From contig NZ_CP109181.1 of the NCBI RefSeq assembly GCF_036248275.1, positions 7,564,001 to 7,628,000 of the forward strand: 64,000 nt of DNA. The letters are read 5' to 3'. The notes beneath the pieces were generated by a model. It searched no databases, was not told where the DNA came from, and saw only the letters and a list, made by a program, of their open reading frames with translations. This document shows positions 1-8,993 of the stretch, one piece after another. Every line of letters starts with the position of its first letter. The stretch's first letter is position 1. The translations under genes were made by a program, and so were the position numbers. The DNA is from Streptomyces sp. NBC_01716 (GTDB taxonomy: Bacteria; Actinomycetota; Actinomycetes; Streptomycetales; Streptomycetaceae).

Positions 1-369
1 CCCGAGGAGGGCGGAGTTGCCGCGGTACGGGTTCCAGGAGCGGTTGCTGGTGAGGAACCAGGCCAGTGTGTAGACGTGCTCCTGGACGCGCGTGTTGTAC
101 GGGACCGCGGGGGATCGCCACCAGCCGCCGCCCATGAAGCCGTTGTCCTCGATGTCGTTGACCATCGGGGCGAGGCTGACCAGGTAGGGGGCGTAGAGCT
201 GTTCGTCGGCGGCGAAGGCGCGCCGGGAGGGTGCGCCCGGGGGCAGGGACGGCAGGGTCGGCAGGGTGCCGGCGGCGAGGGCGTGGGGGGCGGGCAGGGC
301 GGCGGCGAGGCCGGCGGCCCCGGCTGCCGTGAGGATCGCGCGGCGTGACAGAGGGGATCCGTACTTCAT
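1..369 (-). CDS. Tat-exported protein, N-terminal part only (cut by window edge)
   Basis: The reading frame starts at an ATG at 369 and runs off the left edge after 123 codons. It opens with a twin-arginine-like signal (LSRRAILTAAGAAGLAAALP, then an Ala-rich stretch ending near ALAA), so the product is probably exported. The mature part begins with aromatic- and Asn-rich sequence (YLVSLAPMVNDIEDNGFMGG, later GGWWRSP). I do not recognise the family from this piece; a secreted carbohydrate-active enzyme would fit the divergent sugar-uptake operon but is inference. A purine-rich GGAGACGCC stretch precedes the ATG. It is transcribed away from the LacI gene, so the 370-600 gap is a shared regulatory region. 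Confidence 0.7.
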   Translation of the reverse strand, partial: MKYGSPLSRRAILTAAGAAGLAAALPAPHALAAGTLPTLPSLPPGAPSRRAFAADEQLYAPYLVSLAPMVNDIEDNGFMGGGWWRSPAVPYNTRVQEHVYTLAWFLTSNRSWNPYRGNSALLG

Positions 370-470
370 GGGGCGTCTCCTGGACGTGAGTGAAGGCGGA
401 GAGGGTACCGACGGTGCGTGACCGTTCGGCTGGTCGAACACATTCCCTGGGCCTGAGGCCGCCGTCAAGG

Positions 471-577
471 CGCTAATACGAATTACTACTGGCGCGACGG
501 TCTTTGTCGAACCTCTTGACGGGTCGCTTGGGGTCCCTTAAGTTCCGTTCACCTGATCGAGGCAATGCGTATTAACG
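471..577. promoter_or_regulatory. Candidate LacI operator pair
   Basis: Two related 10-mers lie in the divergent gap in opposite orientation: CGCTAATACG at 471-480, and CGTATTAACG at 568-577 just before the LacI start. The first is the reverse complement of CGTATTAGCG, so the two differ at one position. The gap serves both the exported protein and the LacI regulator. Autoregulation through these sites is inferred from position and inversion only. Confidence 0.4.
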
Positions 578-600
578 CTATTGACGGGAGGCGGTGTCGT

Positions 601-1626
601 ATGAGCTTGGCTCCAAGAAGGCTTACTCAGCGTGACATCGCCCGGCGCGCGGGGGTCAGCCAGACCACGGTCTCCCTCGTGCTCAACAACCGCGGGGACG
701 CCGCGGCCCGGATCGCCCCGACGACCCGGGACAGGGTGCTGCGGGTCATCAGGGAGACCGGGTACGCGGCGGATCCGCTGGCCCGCCGGATGCTCAAGCA
801 GCTCAACCAGATCCTGGGTGTCTTCACCTACGAACCGGTCTTTCCCAGCACCAGCGCCGACTTCTACTTCCCGTTCCTGCGGGGCATCGAGGAGAGTGCC
901 GAGAACTACGGCTGGGATCTGCTGATGTTCACCTCGGCGCCGGTGACCGGCGGACGGCGGCGGATCTTCCACGAGAACAACCGGCTGCGGGTCGCGGACG
1001 GTTGTGTACTGCTGGGCCGCGAGATCCCTTCCGGGGAACTCAGCCGCCTGGTCGCGGAGGACTACCCGTTCGTATGCGTGGGCCGCCGTGACGACGCGGA
1101 CGGCAGGCCGGTGCCGTATGTGGGCGCCGACTACGTGGAGGCGACCGCGCGGCTCGTGGAACGGGCCCGGGGCCTTGGCCACCGGCGCTTCGCGTTCGTG
1201 GGGCTGGGCACCGGGGCGGAGTCCTCCGCCGACCGGCTCTCGGGATTTCGGCGGGCGGCCGGCGCGGACGCCCCGTCCTTCATGGCCGAGACACCGGATC
1301 CGGGCGAGCGGGTGGCCCGGCTGGTCGAAGCCCGGGTCACCGCGGTGTTCGTGGAGGTGGAGGCCGAGGCCGTCGCTCTCGCGGAGGCGGCGGTGGCACG
1401 GGGCCTGTCGGTGCCGCGTGACCTGTCGGTGATGACCCTGGGCGATGCGACCACCCCGGTCGACTCGCCCCTGGACTTCACCGGCTTCCACATCCCCCGG
1501 TCGCGGATCGGCCGGCAAGCGGTGGAGCTGCTGGTCGACGTCCTGCACGGTCGTACGGCCACGACCCAGCGTCTGCTCGGCTGCGAACAGAGGCAGGGGC
1601 AGACCCTCGTCCCGCCGGTGCGCTGA
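601..1626 (+). CDS. LacI-family transcriptional regulator
   Basis: The product is a 341-residue DNA-binding repressor. A LacI helix-turn-helix occupies residues about 8-28 (LTQRDIARRAGVSQTTVSLV), followed by the hinge region and a periplasmic-binding-protein-like effector domain with the usual C-terminal core. The ATG at 601 is preferred over an upstream in-frame ATG at 565 because GGGAGG lies just upstream of it and because the upstream extension would overlap the operator-like sequence. It precedes an FAD oxidoreductase and a sugar ABC transporter on the same strand, so it probably senses the imported sugar or a derivative and controls this locus. The ligand cannot be read from the sequence. 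Confidence 0.9.
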   Translation: MSLAPRRLTQRDIARRAGVSQTTVSLVLNNRGDAAARIAPTTRDRVLRVIRETGYAADPLARRMLKQLNQILGVFTYEPVFPSTSADFYFPFLRGIEESAENYGWDLLMFTSAPVTGGRRRIFHENNRLRVADGCVLLGREIPSGELSRLVAEDYPFVCVGRRDDADGRPVPYVGADYVEATARLVERARGLGHRRFAFVGLGTGAESSADRLSGFRRAAGADAPSFMAETPDPGERVARLVEARVTAVFVEVEAEAVALAEAAVARGLSVPRDLSVMTLGDATTPVDSPLDFTGFHIPRSRIGRQAVELLVDVLHGRTATTQRLLGCEQRQGQTLVPPVR

Positions 1627-1723
1627 CGCCCCGGCGCGACGAGCGACCCCGGCCCCTGGCGACAGCGAGCGGCGCTCCGCGCCGGTCAGAAGAAATCGCA
1701 CAACCTTTCACGCTAGGAGACCC

Positions 1724-3319
1724 ATGCACGCGGATGTTCTCGTAGTCGGCGGAGGCACCGGTGGTGTCGCCGCAGCGCTCGGTGCGCTGCGCGCGGGCCG
1801 CAGTGTGATCCTCACCGAGGAGTACGACTGGCTGGGCGGTCAGCTCACCAGTCAGGCCGTGCCGCCGGACGAGCACACCTGGATCGAGCAGTTCGGCGCC
1901 ACCGCCTCCTACCGCGCACTGCGCGAGGGGATCCGTGACTACTACCGGCGCAACTTCCCGCTCACGGCCGCCGCCCGGGGCCGCCGTGACCTCAACCCCG
2001 GCGCGGGCTGGGTCAGTCGGCTCTGCCACGAGCCCCGGGTGTCCGTCGCGGTGATCGACGAGATGCTCGCCCCGTACCGGGGAAGCGGCCGGCTCACCGT
2101 CCTGCAGCCCTACCGGCCGGTGTCGGCCGACACCGACGGGGACCGGGTGGAGGCCGTGACACTCGCGCACCGCGACACGGGTGAGCGGGTGACCGCCACC
2201 GCCGCGTACATCCTCGACGGCACCGAGACCGGTGAACTGCTGCCCCTGACCGGCACGGAGTACGTCACCGGTTTCGAGGCGCGGGGCGACACCGGGGAGC
2301 CCAGCGCCCCGGAGAACGCGCAGCCGTCGAACATGCAGGCCGTCTCCTACTGCTTCGCCCTGGACCACGTCGACGGTGACCACACGATCGACCGCCCGGC
2401 GAACTACACCCACTGGGCCGGCTACCAGCCGCCCTTCTGGGGTGCCCCGCTGCTGTCCTGGAAGGCCCCGCACCCGCGGACCCTGGAACTGGTCGAGCGC
2501 GGGTTCACGCCGAATCCGGGCGACGATCCGGCGGAGGTGATCGCCGATCAGCGGGTCAGCGGCGGCGACATGAACCTGTGGACGTTCCGCCGGATCGCGG
2601 CCCGCGACAACTTCGTCCCCGGCGCGTACGCCAGTGACATCACCCTCGTGAACTGGCCGATGATCGACTATCTGGAGAGCCCGGTCATCGACGTTCCCGA
2701 CGCGGACGCGCATCTGGCCGCCGCCAAGGAGCTGTCGTTCTCCCTTCTGTACTGGATGCAGACACAGGCCCCGCGCGCCGACGGAGGCACCGGCTTCCCC
2801 GGTCTGCGTCTGCGCGGCGACGTCACGGGCAGCCGGGACGGGCTGGCGCAGGCGCCGTACCACCGCGAGTCCCGTCGTATCCGCGCCGAATACACGGTCG
2901 TCGAGCAGGACCTGTCCCTGGATGTCCGGGGCGGCAAAGGCTCGGTGAACTACGCCGATTCCGTCGGCATCGGCATGTACCGCATCGACCTCCATCCCTC
3001 CACCGGAGGTGACAACTACATCGACGTACCTTCCAGCCCGTTCGAGATCCCCCTCGGGGCCCTGATCCCCCGGCGGACGGAGAACCTGATACCCGCCGGC
3101 AAGAACATCGGCACCACCCACATCACCAACGGCTGCTACCGCCTGCACCCCGTCGAATGGAACATCGGCGAGGTCGCCGGCCTCCTCGCGGCCCACTGCG
3201 TCGAACAGGGGCTCACCCCCCGTGCCGTACGCAACTCCCCGGACCGGCTCGAAGCCTTCCAGCGCCTGCTCACCGCTCACGGTGTCGAACTGCGCTGGCC
3301 CGACATCAGCGGTTACTAA
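1724..3319 (+). CDS. FAD-dependent oxidoreductase (FAD_oxidored family)
   Basis: The product is a 531-residue flavoprotein. A Rossmann dinucleotide fold starts at once (VLVVGGGTGGVAAALGALRA), then a Trp-Leu-Gly-Gly-Gln motif (DWLGGQLTSQAVPPDEH) typical of the FAD-dependent oxidoreductases often encoded beside sugar transporters. Near the C-terminus are ENLIPAGKNIGTTHI and the segment ITNGCYRLHPVEWNIGE, which usually closes the FAD site. The start at 1724 has AGGAGA eight bases upstream. It lies 15 bp before the solute-binding protein gene, suggesting one operon. The substrate is unknown; oxidation of the imported sugar or a derivative is inference. Confidence 0.85.
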   Translation: MHADVLVVGGGTGGVAAALGALRAGRSVILTEEYDWLGGQLTSQAVPPDEHTWIEQFGATASYRALREGIRDYYRRNFPLTAAARGRRDLNPGAGWVSRLCHEPRVSVAVIDEMLAPYRGSGRLTVLQPYRPVSADTDGDRVEAVTLAHRDTGERVTATAAYILDGTETGELLPLTGTEYVTGFEARGDTGEPSAPENAQPSNMQAVSYCFALDHVDGDHTIDRPANYTHWAGYQPPFWGAPLLSWKAPHPRTLELVERGFTPNPGDDPAEVIADQRVSGGDMNLWTFRRIAARDNFVPGAYASDITLVNWPMIDYLESPVIDVPDADAHLAAAKELSFSLLYWMQTQAPRADGGTGFPGLRLRGDVTGSRDGLAQAPYHRESRRIRAEYTVVEQDLSLDVRGGKGSVNYADSVGIGMYRIDLHPSTGGDNYIDVPSSPFEIPLGALIPRRTENLIPAGKNIGTTHITNGCYRLHPVEWNIGEVAGLLAAHCVEQGLTPRAVRNSPDRLEAFQRLLTAHGVELRWPDISGY

Positions 3320-3334
3320 CCAGGAGACACCCGC

Positions 3335-4603
3335 ATGAACACCCAACGACAGCAGCGCACCATCAACTTCGCCGCCCTCGCCACCACCGGGGTCCTCGTA
3401 CTGACCGCCTGTGGCGGCGGTGGTGACAACGCCGGCTCGGACAACGGGCCTGTGAACCTCCGTATGACCGTGTGGTCAGGAGCTCCGGAACACCTGAAGC
3501 TCCTCGACGGCATCGCCGCCGAGTACCGCAAGACCAACCCCGATGTGAAGTCGATCAAGTTCGACGTCCTCCCGGTCGAGAACTACACCGAGACCCTCAC
3601 CACCCAGATAGCCGGCGGCAAGTCGCCGGACCTGGCCTGGATCTTCGAGAACTCCGCGCCCGACTTCGTGTCCTCCGGCGCGCTGAAGGAGGTCAAGGAC
3701 GACGAGGACGTCCTGCCCGCCGCCAAGGAGATCTGGCAGCAGGACGGCAAGCTGTACGCCTACCCCTTCTCCACCTCGCCCTTCGGTGTCTTCGTCAACA
3801 CGGACATGCTGAAGAAGGCCGGTCAGCCCACCCCGGCCGACCTCATCAAGCAGGGCAAGTGGACCTGGGACGAGGCCACCGCGATGGGCGCGGCGGTCAA
3901 CGACAAGACCGGCAAGACCGGCATCGTCATCCGCGACTTCGACTACAAGTCGTGGGACAACCTCGCCTCGTACTGGGACGGCTGGGGCGCGGAGGCGTGG
4001 TCCGCCGACGGGAAGACCTGCGGCTTCGACAAGCCGGAGATGGTCCAGGCGATGACCAGCCTGCACAAGGCGATCTTCGAGGACGAGGCGATGCTCGCTC
4101 CGGGCACCACCGCCGACTTCTTCGCCGGTGAGTCCGCCATGACGGTGACGCAGATGAGTCGCGCGTCCCTCCTCACGGACAAGTTCGCCTGGGACTTCGT
4201 GCCGCTGCCCGAGGGCCCGAAGGGCAAGTACGCCGTGACCGGCCAGGCGGGGATCGCGGTGCTCGCCAAGGGCCAACACCCCGACGCGGCGGCCGACTTC
4301 CACGCGTTCATGACGAACAAGACGAACGCGGCGAAGCTCGGGGCCTACTTCCCGCAGGCCCGTTCCTCACAGCTCAACGCCGCCGCGCTCGCCAAGAGCA
4401 ACGCGAAGCTGAGTGAGAAGCAGCTGTCCGACGTCGTCATCGAGGGAATCAAGAACGGCAAGGTCAAGCCCGTCCACATCGGCCAGGCCGAGATCTACGC
4501 GGCCGTGCGCTCCGAGCTGGACTCGCTGTGGAAGCCGCAGGCCGATGTGCCGAAGGTCCTGACCGGGGTCTGCGACGCCATCAAGCCGCAACTGGAGCAG
4601 TGA
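3335..4603 (+). CDS. Sugar ABC transporter substrate-binding lipoprotein
   Basis: The product is a 422-residue extracellular solute-binding protein of family 1. The signal peptide ends in a lipobox with Cys26 (LVLTAC, followed by Gly), so it is a membrane-anchored lipoprotein. The mature part has the MalE-like pattern (NLRMTVWSGAPEHLKLLDGI, later PDLAWIFENSAPDFV and LYAYPFSTSPFGVFVNTDML). It is followed within 8 bp by two permease genes. No ATPase gene follows, as is usual for Streptomyces sugar importers that share MsiK; that sharing is known for the group, not shown here. AGGAGA lies just upstream of the ATG. Confidence 0.93.
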   Translation: MNTQRQQRTINFAALATTGVLVLTACGGGGDNAGSDNGPVNLRMTVWSGAPEHLKLLDGIAAEYRKTNPDVKSIKFDVLPVENYTETLTTQIAGGKSPDLAWIFENSAPDFVSSGALKEVKDDEDVLPAAKEIWQQDGKLYAYPFSTSPFGVFVNTDMLKKAGQPTPADLIKQGKWTWDEATAMGAAVNDKTGKTGIVIRDFDYKSWDNLASYWDGWGAEAWSADGKTCGFDKPEMVQAMTSLHKAIFEDEAMLAPGTTADFFAGESAMTVTQMSRASLLTDKFAWDFVPLPEGPKGKYAVTGQAGIAVLAKGQHPDAAADFHAFMTNKTNAAKLGAYFPQARSSQLNAAALAKSNAKLSEKQLSDVVIEGIKNGKVKPVHIGQAEIYAAVRSELDSLWKPQADVPKVLTGVCDAIKPQLEQ

Positions 4604-4610
4604 CGGCGTC

Positions 4611-5564
4611 ATGAAGACCCATGACCGTCCCCGTGTCCCGGAGGCAGGACCGGCCAACGACGGCGCCCGTGCCGGGAGGTCCTTCTGGACCTCCCGGCGC
4701 CGGGATCACCTGGCCGGCTATCTGTTCATCGCCCCGCAGCTCATCGGCAGCGTCGTCTTCGTGCTCGTCCCGCTGATCCTGGTCGTCTGGTACAGCTTCC
4801 ACGAGTGGAACGTCCTGGCCGGTACGTTCCACGGAGTCGGCACGGACAACTACGAGAACCTGTTCGACGACCCGAAACTGCCGGGCGTCCTGCGGGCCAC
4901 CGGCTACTTCTCCGTCGGCCTGGTGGTGCTCAACCTCAGCCTCGCGCTGGCGCTGGCCGTCCTGCTCAACCAGAAGCTGCGCGGCGGTGTCGTCTTCCGC
5001 ACCCTGTTCTTCTCGCCGGTGGTCGTGTCGCTCGTCGCGTGGACGATCGTCTGGGGCTTTCTGCTCCAGAAGAACGGCGGCATCAACGCGGGCCTGGACC
5101 TGATCGGGGTCGACGGGCCCAACTGGCTGCGCAGCGAAGGCACATCGATGCTGTCGGTGATCGTCGTGCAGTGCTTCAAGAACGTCGGCCTGAACATGGT
5201 GCTGTTCCTGGCCGCCCTCCAGGGCGTGCCGCGTGAGCTGTACGAGGCGGCGACGGTGGACGGCGCGGGGCGGTGGCGGCAGTTCTGGCGGATCACGGTG
5301 CCGCTGATCAGCCCCACGATCCTGCTGACCTCCATCATCACCGTGGTCGGCTCGTTGCAGGTCTTCGCGCAGATCGCGGTCCTCACACAGGGCGGGCCCG
5401 GCGGTTCCACGACGGTGCTCGTGTACTACCTCTACCAACAGGCTTTCAAGTTCCACCACTTCGGCTACGGGGCCACGCTGTCGGTTCTGCTGTTCCTGAT
5501 CGTGCTGGTGCTGACCATCGTGCAGTGGCAGATGCGCAAGAAGTGGGTGTTCCATGAATCATAA
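4611..5564 (+). CDS. Sugar ABC transporter permease (MalF-type)
   Basis: The product is a 317-residue inner-membrane permease. After a charged cytoplasmic N-terminus the first membrane span begins near residue 40 (YLFIAPQLIGSVVFVLVPLI). The EAA loop that contacts the ATPase is clear near residue 205 (EAATVDGAGRWRQFWRITVP). It starts 7 bp after the binding-protein gene and its 3' end overlaps the next permease by 11 bp, so the two are probably translationally coupled. The two permeases should form one heterodimeric channel. Confidence 0.93.
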   Translation: MKTHDRPRVPEAGPANDGARAGRSFWTSRRRDHLAGYLFIAPQLIGSVVFVLVPLILVVWYSFHEWNVLAGTFHGVGTDNYENLFDDPKLPGVLRATGYFSVGLVVLNLSLALALAVLLNQKLRGGVVFRTLFFSPVVVSLVAWTIVWGFLLQKNGGINAGLDLIGVDGPNWLRSEGTSMLSVIVVQCFKNVGLNMVLFLAALQGVPRELYEAATVDGAGRWRQFWRITVPLISPTILLTSIITVVGSLQVFAQIAVLTQGGPGGSTTVLVYYLYQQAFKFHHFGYGATLSVLLFLIVLVLTIVQWQMRKKWVFHES

Positions 5565-6393
5565 GAAGTCGACCCGGACCAAACTGGTCCTGTACGGGAT
5601 CCTGCTGGTGCTGTGTGTCCCGTTCGTCTTCCCCACCTGGTGGATGGCTACGTCCTCGCTGAAGCCGGCGGCCGACATCTTCGCGTTCCCGCCGAAGCTG
5701 TTCCCGGACGATCCGAGCCTCAGCGCCTACAGCCGGGTCTTCGAGCTCCAGCCGTTCGGCCAGCAGTACTTCAACAGTATGTACATCGCGATCGTCGTGA
5801 CCCTGGGGACCCTGGCGGTCGCGTCGCTGGCCGGGTACGCGTTCGCGCGTATCCAGTTCCGCGGGCAGAACGCGCTGTTCCTGGTGATCCTCACCGGTCT
5901 GCTGATCCCCAGCGAGGTCACGATCGTCCCGCTGTTCCAGATGTTCCACGACTGGGGGATGATCGACACCCACTGGCCGCTGGTCCTCGTGCCGGTCTTC
6001 GGTGCGCCGAGCGTCCTGGCGACCTTCATCATGCGGCAGTTCTTCATCGCCCTGCCGCACGAGGTGGAGGAGGCGGCACGGATGGACGGTCTGGGGCGCT
6101 TCGCCATCTACTGGCGGATCGCGCTGCCGCTGGCCCGCCCGGCGCTGGCGGCGGTCGCCATTTTCACGTTCCTGCACAGTTGGAACCTCTACCTGGAACC
6201 GATCGTGTTCCTCTCCACCCCGGAGATGTTCACCCTGCCGCAGGCCCTCACCCAGTACGTGGACGCGTACGGCGGGCCGATGTGGAACGTCCAGCTGGCG
6301 GCGGCCTCGCTGACCGCGCTGCCCGTGCTCGCGGTGTTCGTCTTCGCACAGCGCCAGTTCGTGGAAGGACTCGCGCACACGGGCCTGAAGTAA
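5554..6393 (+). CDS. Sugar ABC transporter permease (MalG-type)
   Basis: The product is a 279-residue permease with a first span at residues about 10-30 (LVLYGILLVLCVPFVFPTWW), the MalG-like SSLKPAADIFAFPPK segment, and the EAA loop near residue 173 (EEAARMDGLGRFAIYWRIAL). It overlaps the preceding permease gene and closes the operon. No ATP-binding gene follows; the DNA immediately downstream is relic sequence. Confidence 0.93.
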   Translation: MNHKKSTRTKLVLYGILLVLCVPFVFPTWWMATSSLKPAADIFAFPPKLFPDDPSLSAYSRVFELQPFGQQYFNSMYIAIVVTLGTLAVASLAGYAFARIQFRGQNALFLVILTGLLIPSEVTIVPLFQMFHDWGMIDTHWPLVLVPVFGAPSVLATFIMRQFFIALPHEVEEAARMDGLGRFAIYWRIALPLARPALAAVAIFTFLHSWNLYLEPIVFLSTPEMFTLPQALTQYVDAYGGPMWNVQLAAASLTALPVLAVFVFAQRQFVEGLAHTGLK

Positions 6394-6405
6394 CCCCGCG
6401 CTGAA

Positions 6406-6560
6406 TCACGCCGTTGCGCTCAAGAACCGGGTGGGCCGCTCCAGCAGCGCCATCGCCATCATCGACCACTTGTCCGCAAGCTGGTCGATGATCGGCCTGC
6501 TGGGGCAGTCCGCCCGGAAAACCGTCCGTGGCTCGAACGGGGCCGCGACGCCTGACCGCG
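6406..6560 (-). pseudogene. HxlR-family regulator remnant (N-terminal half)
   Basis: On the minus strand this stretch encodes DCPSRPIIDQLADKWSMMAM followed by ALLERPTRFLSATA and a stop. The CPSR...DQLADKWS...LL...P.RF pattern is the start of the HxlR winged helix. The frame ends before the recognition helix and the wing, and no convincing initiator is visible, so it is a truncated relic. It lies directly after the ABC operon in the opposite direction. Confidence 0.55.
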
Positions 6561-6956
6561 CGTCACCCGCCGTCACTCCTGTTCGCCCCTCGCTGCTGGG
6601 GATGCTGTTGAGGCTTTCCGCGTTGGTTCGTGTGTCGAGCGGCCTGTGCTCACACTTTCTTCGCGGCTCTGAAGGGCCTCGCGGAAATGAACCCGCACTT
6701 GCTCGACATTGACGCTTTCCTGGTGGTCGCCTCGCGCAGGAGGCGTACCAACCGATCACCGCCGCGATTACCTCGATCCTGACAGCGAGCGAAGTCCGAC
6801 AGCGATTGGCCTCCCCGGGCCGATCATCAAGATCCAAGTCTCTCCGGTGTCCAAAACCCGGGGTCAAGGCCCCCTTTGCGCGTGGCGTCGTGTTCCCTGA
6901 CGTCACGCGGGTGAGTATGTGCGGACCCAACCCTCTTCCCGCACCGAGGCGATGCG
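6561..6956. other. 396-bp relic region without an intact gene
   Basis: No complete gene is visible. On the plus strand around 6640-6740 a short protein-like stretch (ALKGLAEMNPHLLDIDAFLV) is followed in another frame by AYQPITAAITSILTASEVRQ, suggesting a decayed and frameshifted gene that I cannot assign. Confidence 0.35.
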
Positions 6957-7493
6957 ATGCCCGAGCGCGCCGACCATGTCCGCCGTAGGGGCGTCGCACA
7001 GAGGTTGACCTTGCCGCACCGACTGCCGGAGCAGTCGCTGTTCAGCGGCATCTACGGCCTGGTGCTGGCCAGCGCCCTCGTGGCCGCGCTGGACGCGACG
7101 GGCGAGAAGGCCGATCCCGGTCCGGACGCGCTGTGGGTGCTGCTCACCGCGCTGGCGTCGGGCGCCGCCCATGGGTACGCGCACGTCATCGCCCAGCGTG
7201 CGTCCGTCGACGGGGCGGCCACCGTGAGCAGACTGCGGTTGGTGCTCGCCGAGTGGCCGCTGGTCGCCGCCGTGCTGCCCGCGGTGGGGATACTGCTTGC
7301 CGCGGTAGCGGGATGGTGGGCAGAAGCCACGGCTGTGGACGCGGCCCTGCTGTTCAACACCGCCGCCCTGTTCGGCTGGGGCGCCTGGACCGCCCGCACC
7401 GCGGGGCACGGATGGCCGTCCTCGTGCTGGGCGGGGGGCCTGGACATGCTGATCGGCCTGGTGATCATTATCGCGAATGCCCTGATCAAGTAG
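6957..7493 (+). CDS. Conserved membrane protein, unknown function
   Basis: The product is a 178-residue protein with four to five hydrophobic spans: SLFSGIYGLVLASALVAALD, ALWVLLTALASGAAHGYAHV, LVAAVLPAVGILLAAVAGWW, an Ala-rich span near residue 130 and a C-terminal GGLDMLIGLVIIIANALI. It resembles uncharacterised actinobacterial integral membrane proteins of similar size. The ATG at 6957 follows a weak GAGG. It appears monocistronic. No enzymatic motif is visible. Confidence 0.75.
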   Translation: MPERADHVRRRGVAQRLTLPHRLPEQSLFSGIYGLVLASALVAALDATGEKADPGPDALWVLLTALASGAAHGYAHVIAQRASVDGAATVSRLRLVLAEWPLVAAVLPAVGILLAAVAGWWAEATAVDAALLFNTAALFGWGAWTARTAGHGWPSSCWAGGLDMLIGLVIIIANALIK

Positions 7494-7860
7494 CCGGACC
7501 GTCGGGTGACATGCCGGCGAGAAAGGCCGCGATTCCGATGAGACGACCGACCTGCACGAGAGCGAAAGCGCGGCCACCCTCACCGATACGCACACCATCG
7601 CCATCGTGGCCGCTGCCTCCGGCCTCCGCCGCACCGCCTCCGCTTTCCGCGACCACCAGCGAGGTCACGGTCGTCGTCACTGAGATCGACCGGAAGCGAC
7701 GCAGGCTGGTTCTCTCTCGACGACAAAGCTCATCCGACCACCGGTGACTCCTCTGCGCTCTCGCGACGGTTCCTCGCGCGAGCGTTCCTGAGCGTGTGAG
7801 CGCCCCCTCGGCGCAAGGAAAGCACCGCTCCAACCCGGTGAACCTTTGCGGACGGGCCTA
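7494..7860. other. Gap, nothing recognised
   Basis: This 367-bp stretch between the membrane protein gene and the MITE shows no convincing coding, RNA or repeat signal by eye. Confidence 0.5.
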
Positions 7861-8035
7861 GGGCGTGTTTGAGAAGTCCCGTCTGGCCCACGACGCCTGG
7901 CACGCGCGCTCGCTGCGTTGTCGGAGTCATCCAAGTACGTCCAGTACGAGGCTGATCCTCCGCCTTGCGATCGCATGCACCAGACGCCGTGGGCCCCGCC
8001 CGATGGGCGGACGACGCTACTTCTAAAACACGCCC
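7861..8035. mobile_element. MITE-like element with 17-bp terminal inverted repeats
   Basis: The left end reads GGGCGTGTTTGAGAAGT (7861-7877). The right end reads ACTTCTAAAACACGCCC (8019-8035), its reverse complement at 16 of 17 positions. The element is flanked by TA on both sides, within an outer CTAG on each side, consistent with a duplicated target. The 175-bp interior has no transposase. Ends of this type resemble IS5- or IS630-group elements, so it probably moved with a transposase supplied in trans. Confidence 0.85.
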
Positions 8036-8192
8036 TAGGCGCGCGGGTCTCGAATAGGGACACTCGCGCTTGTTCCCAGCACCGACCCCCCGCGAAGCGC
8101 AACGCGACTGATCAGCACGGCGTCTGCCCGGACCAACGCCACCCAGAAACCTCCGGATCAGCGGGAACTGACCACATTCTCCCAGCACCGCC

Positions 8193-8720
8193 TCAGGGTG
8201 CCTCGTGAGTCTCCACTCGGACGCAGGTGACCACCCGGGGCTCGTCGTCCGTGTACTCGGGAAACGTCAGCACCAGTTTGTCCTTGCCGCCGCTGACCTG
8301 CATCTTCGAGTAGCCCGCGTCCTGGCCGTCGATGAGTCCCCCTGACAGTGTGTGCCTGCCCTCGATCGTCTTCTCCACCCTTTCGGGAACGTCATGGACC
8401 ACATACGGAGCGCGCCGGTCAAACGTCACGGAGAGGCGGCCGCCCTCAAAGGACCAGCTGCCTTCCTCCGACCACGGAGTTTCCGTGCCCCCGCCGGTCA
8501 CCAGTAACGGACCGTCTTCGGATACGTCAATCCGTGCCCCCTTGCCGTTCTCTGCCTCGAACTGCCAGCTGCCCTTGAGGAACGCCCCCAGGGTCTGGGA
8601 TCTGACGCTGGTGGAACCATTACCCGAGCAGGCAGCCACGGCCGAGGCCGCGACGCCCGCCAGCGCGTATCGGAGCGCTGCGCGGCGCCCCACCATCCGG
8701 ACGAATCCCTCGGTGTCCAT
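8193..8720 (-). CDS. Tat-type lipoprotein, unknown function
   Basis: The product is a 175-residue protein whose N-terminus (GRRAALRYALAGVAASAVAA then Cys31) combines a twin-arginine-like motif with a lipobox, so it should be exported and lipid-anchored. The mature domain is rich in beta-prone segments (GSWQFEAENGKGARIDVSED, EGSWSFEGGRLSVTFDRRAP), suggesting a small beta-barrel or lipocalin-like fold; this is inference. An internal Met9 is an alternative start. It stands alone, and I know no function for it. Confidence 0.7.
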   Translation of the reverse strand: MDTEGFVRMVGRRAALRYALAGVAASAVAACSGNGSTSVRSQTLGAFLKGSWQFEAENGKGARIDVSEDGPLLVTGGGTETPWSEEGSWSFEGGRLSVTFDRRAPYVVHDVPERVEKTIEGRHTLSGGLIDGQDAGYSKMQVSGGKDKLVLTFPEYTDDEPRVVTCVRVETHEAP

Positions 8721-8993
8721 TGGATTTCCCGTCTGTCTCCGCTATCGCGCGGCCAAGGATGACGTGTACCCGACAACATTGCACTGCCAGTCTCAGGCCG
8801 GAGGAATAGCCGGCCATGACCTCCCCGGGGTCGACCTCGGGCCGCTGCCCCATCCGTCGATGGGGTAGCCACCTGCCCGGACGCCGAGCTGTCCCGGACC
8901 CACAAGGGAGGACCCCCGGGTGTCATCGAGACCGTACGACGCCGGCGGGGTCAGACCCGTGCTCGGCAAGATCGCCTGGGCGGCGCCGATACC

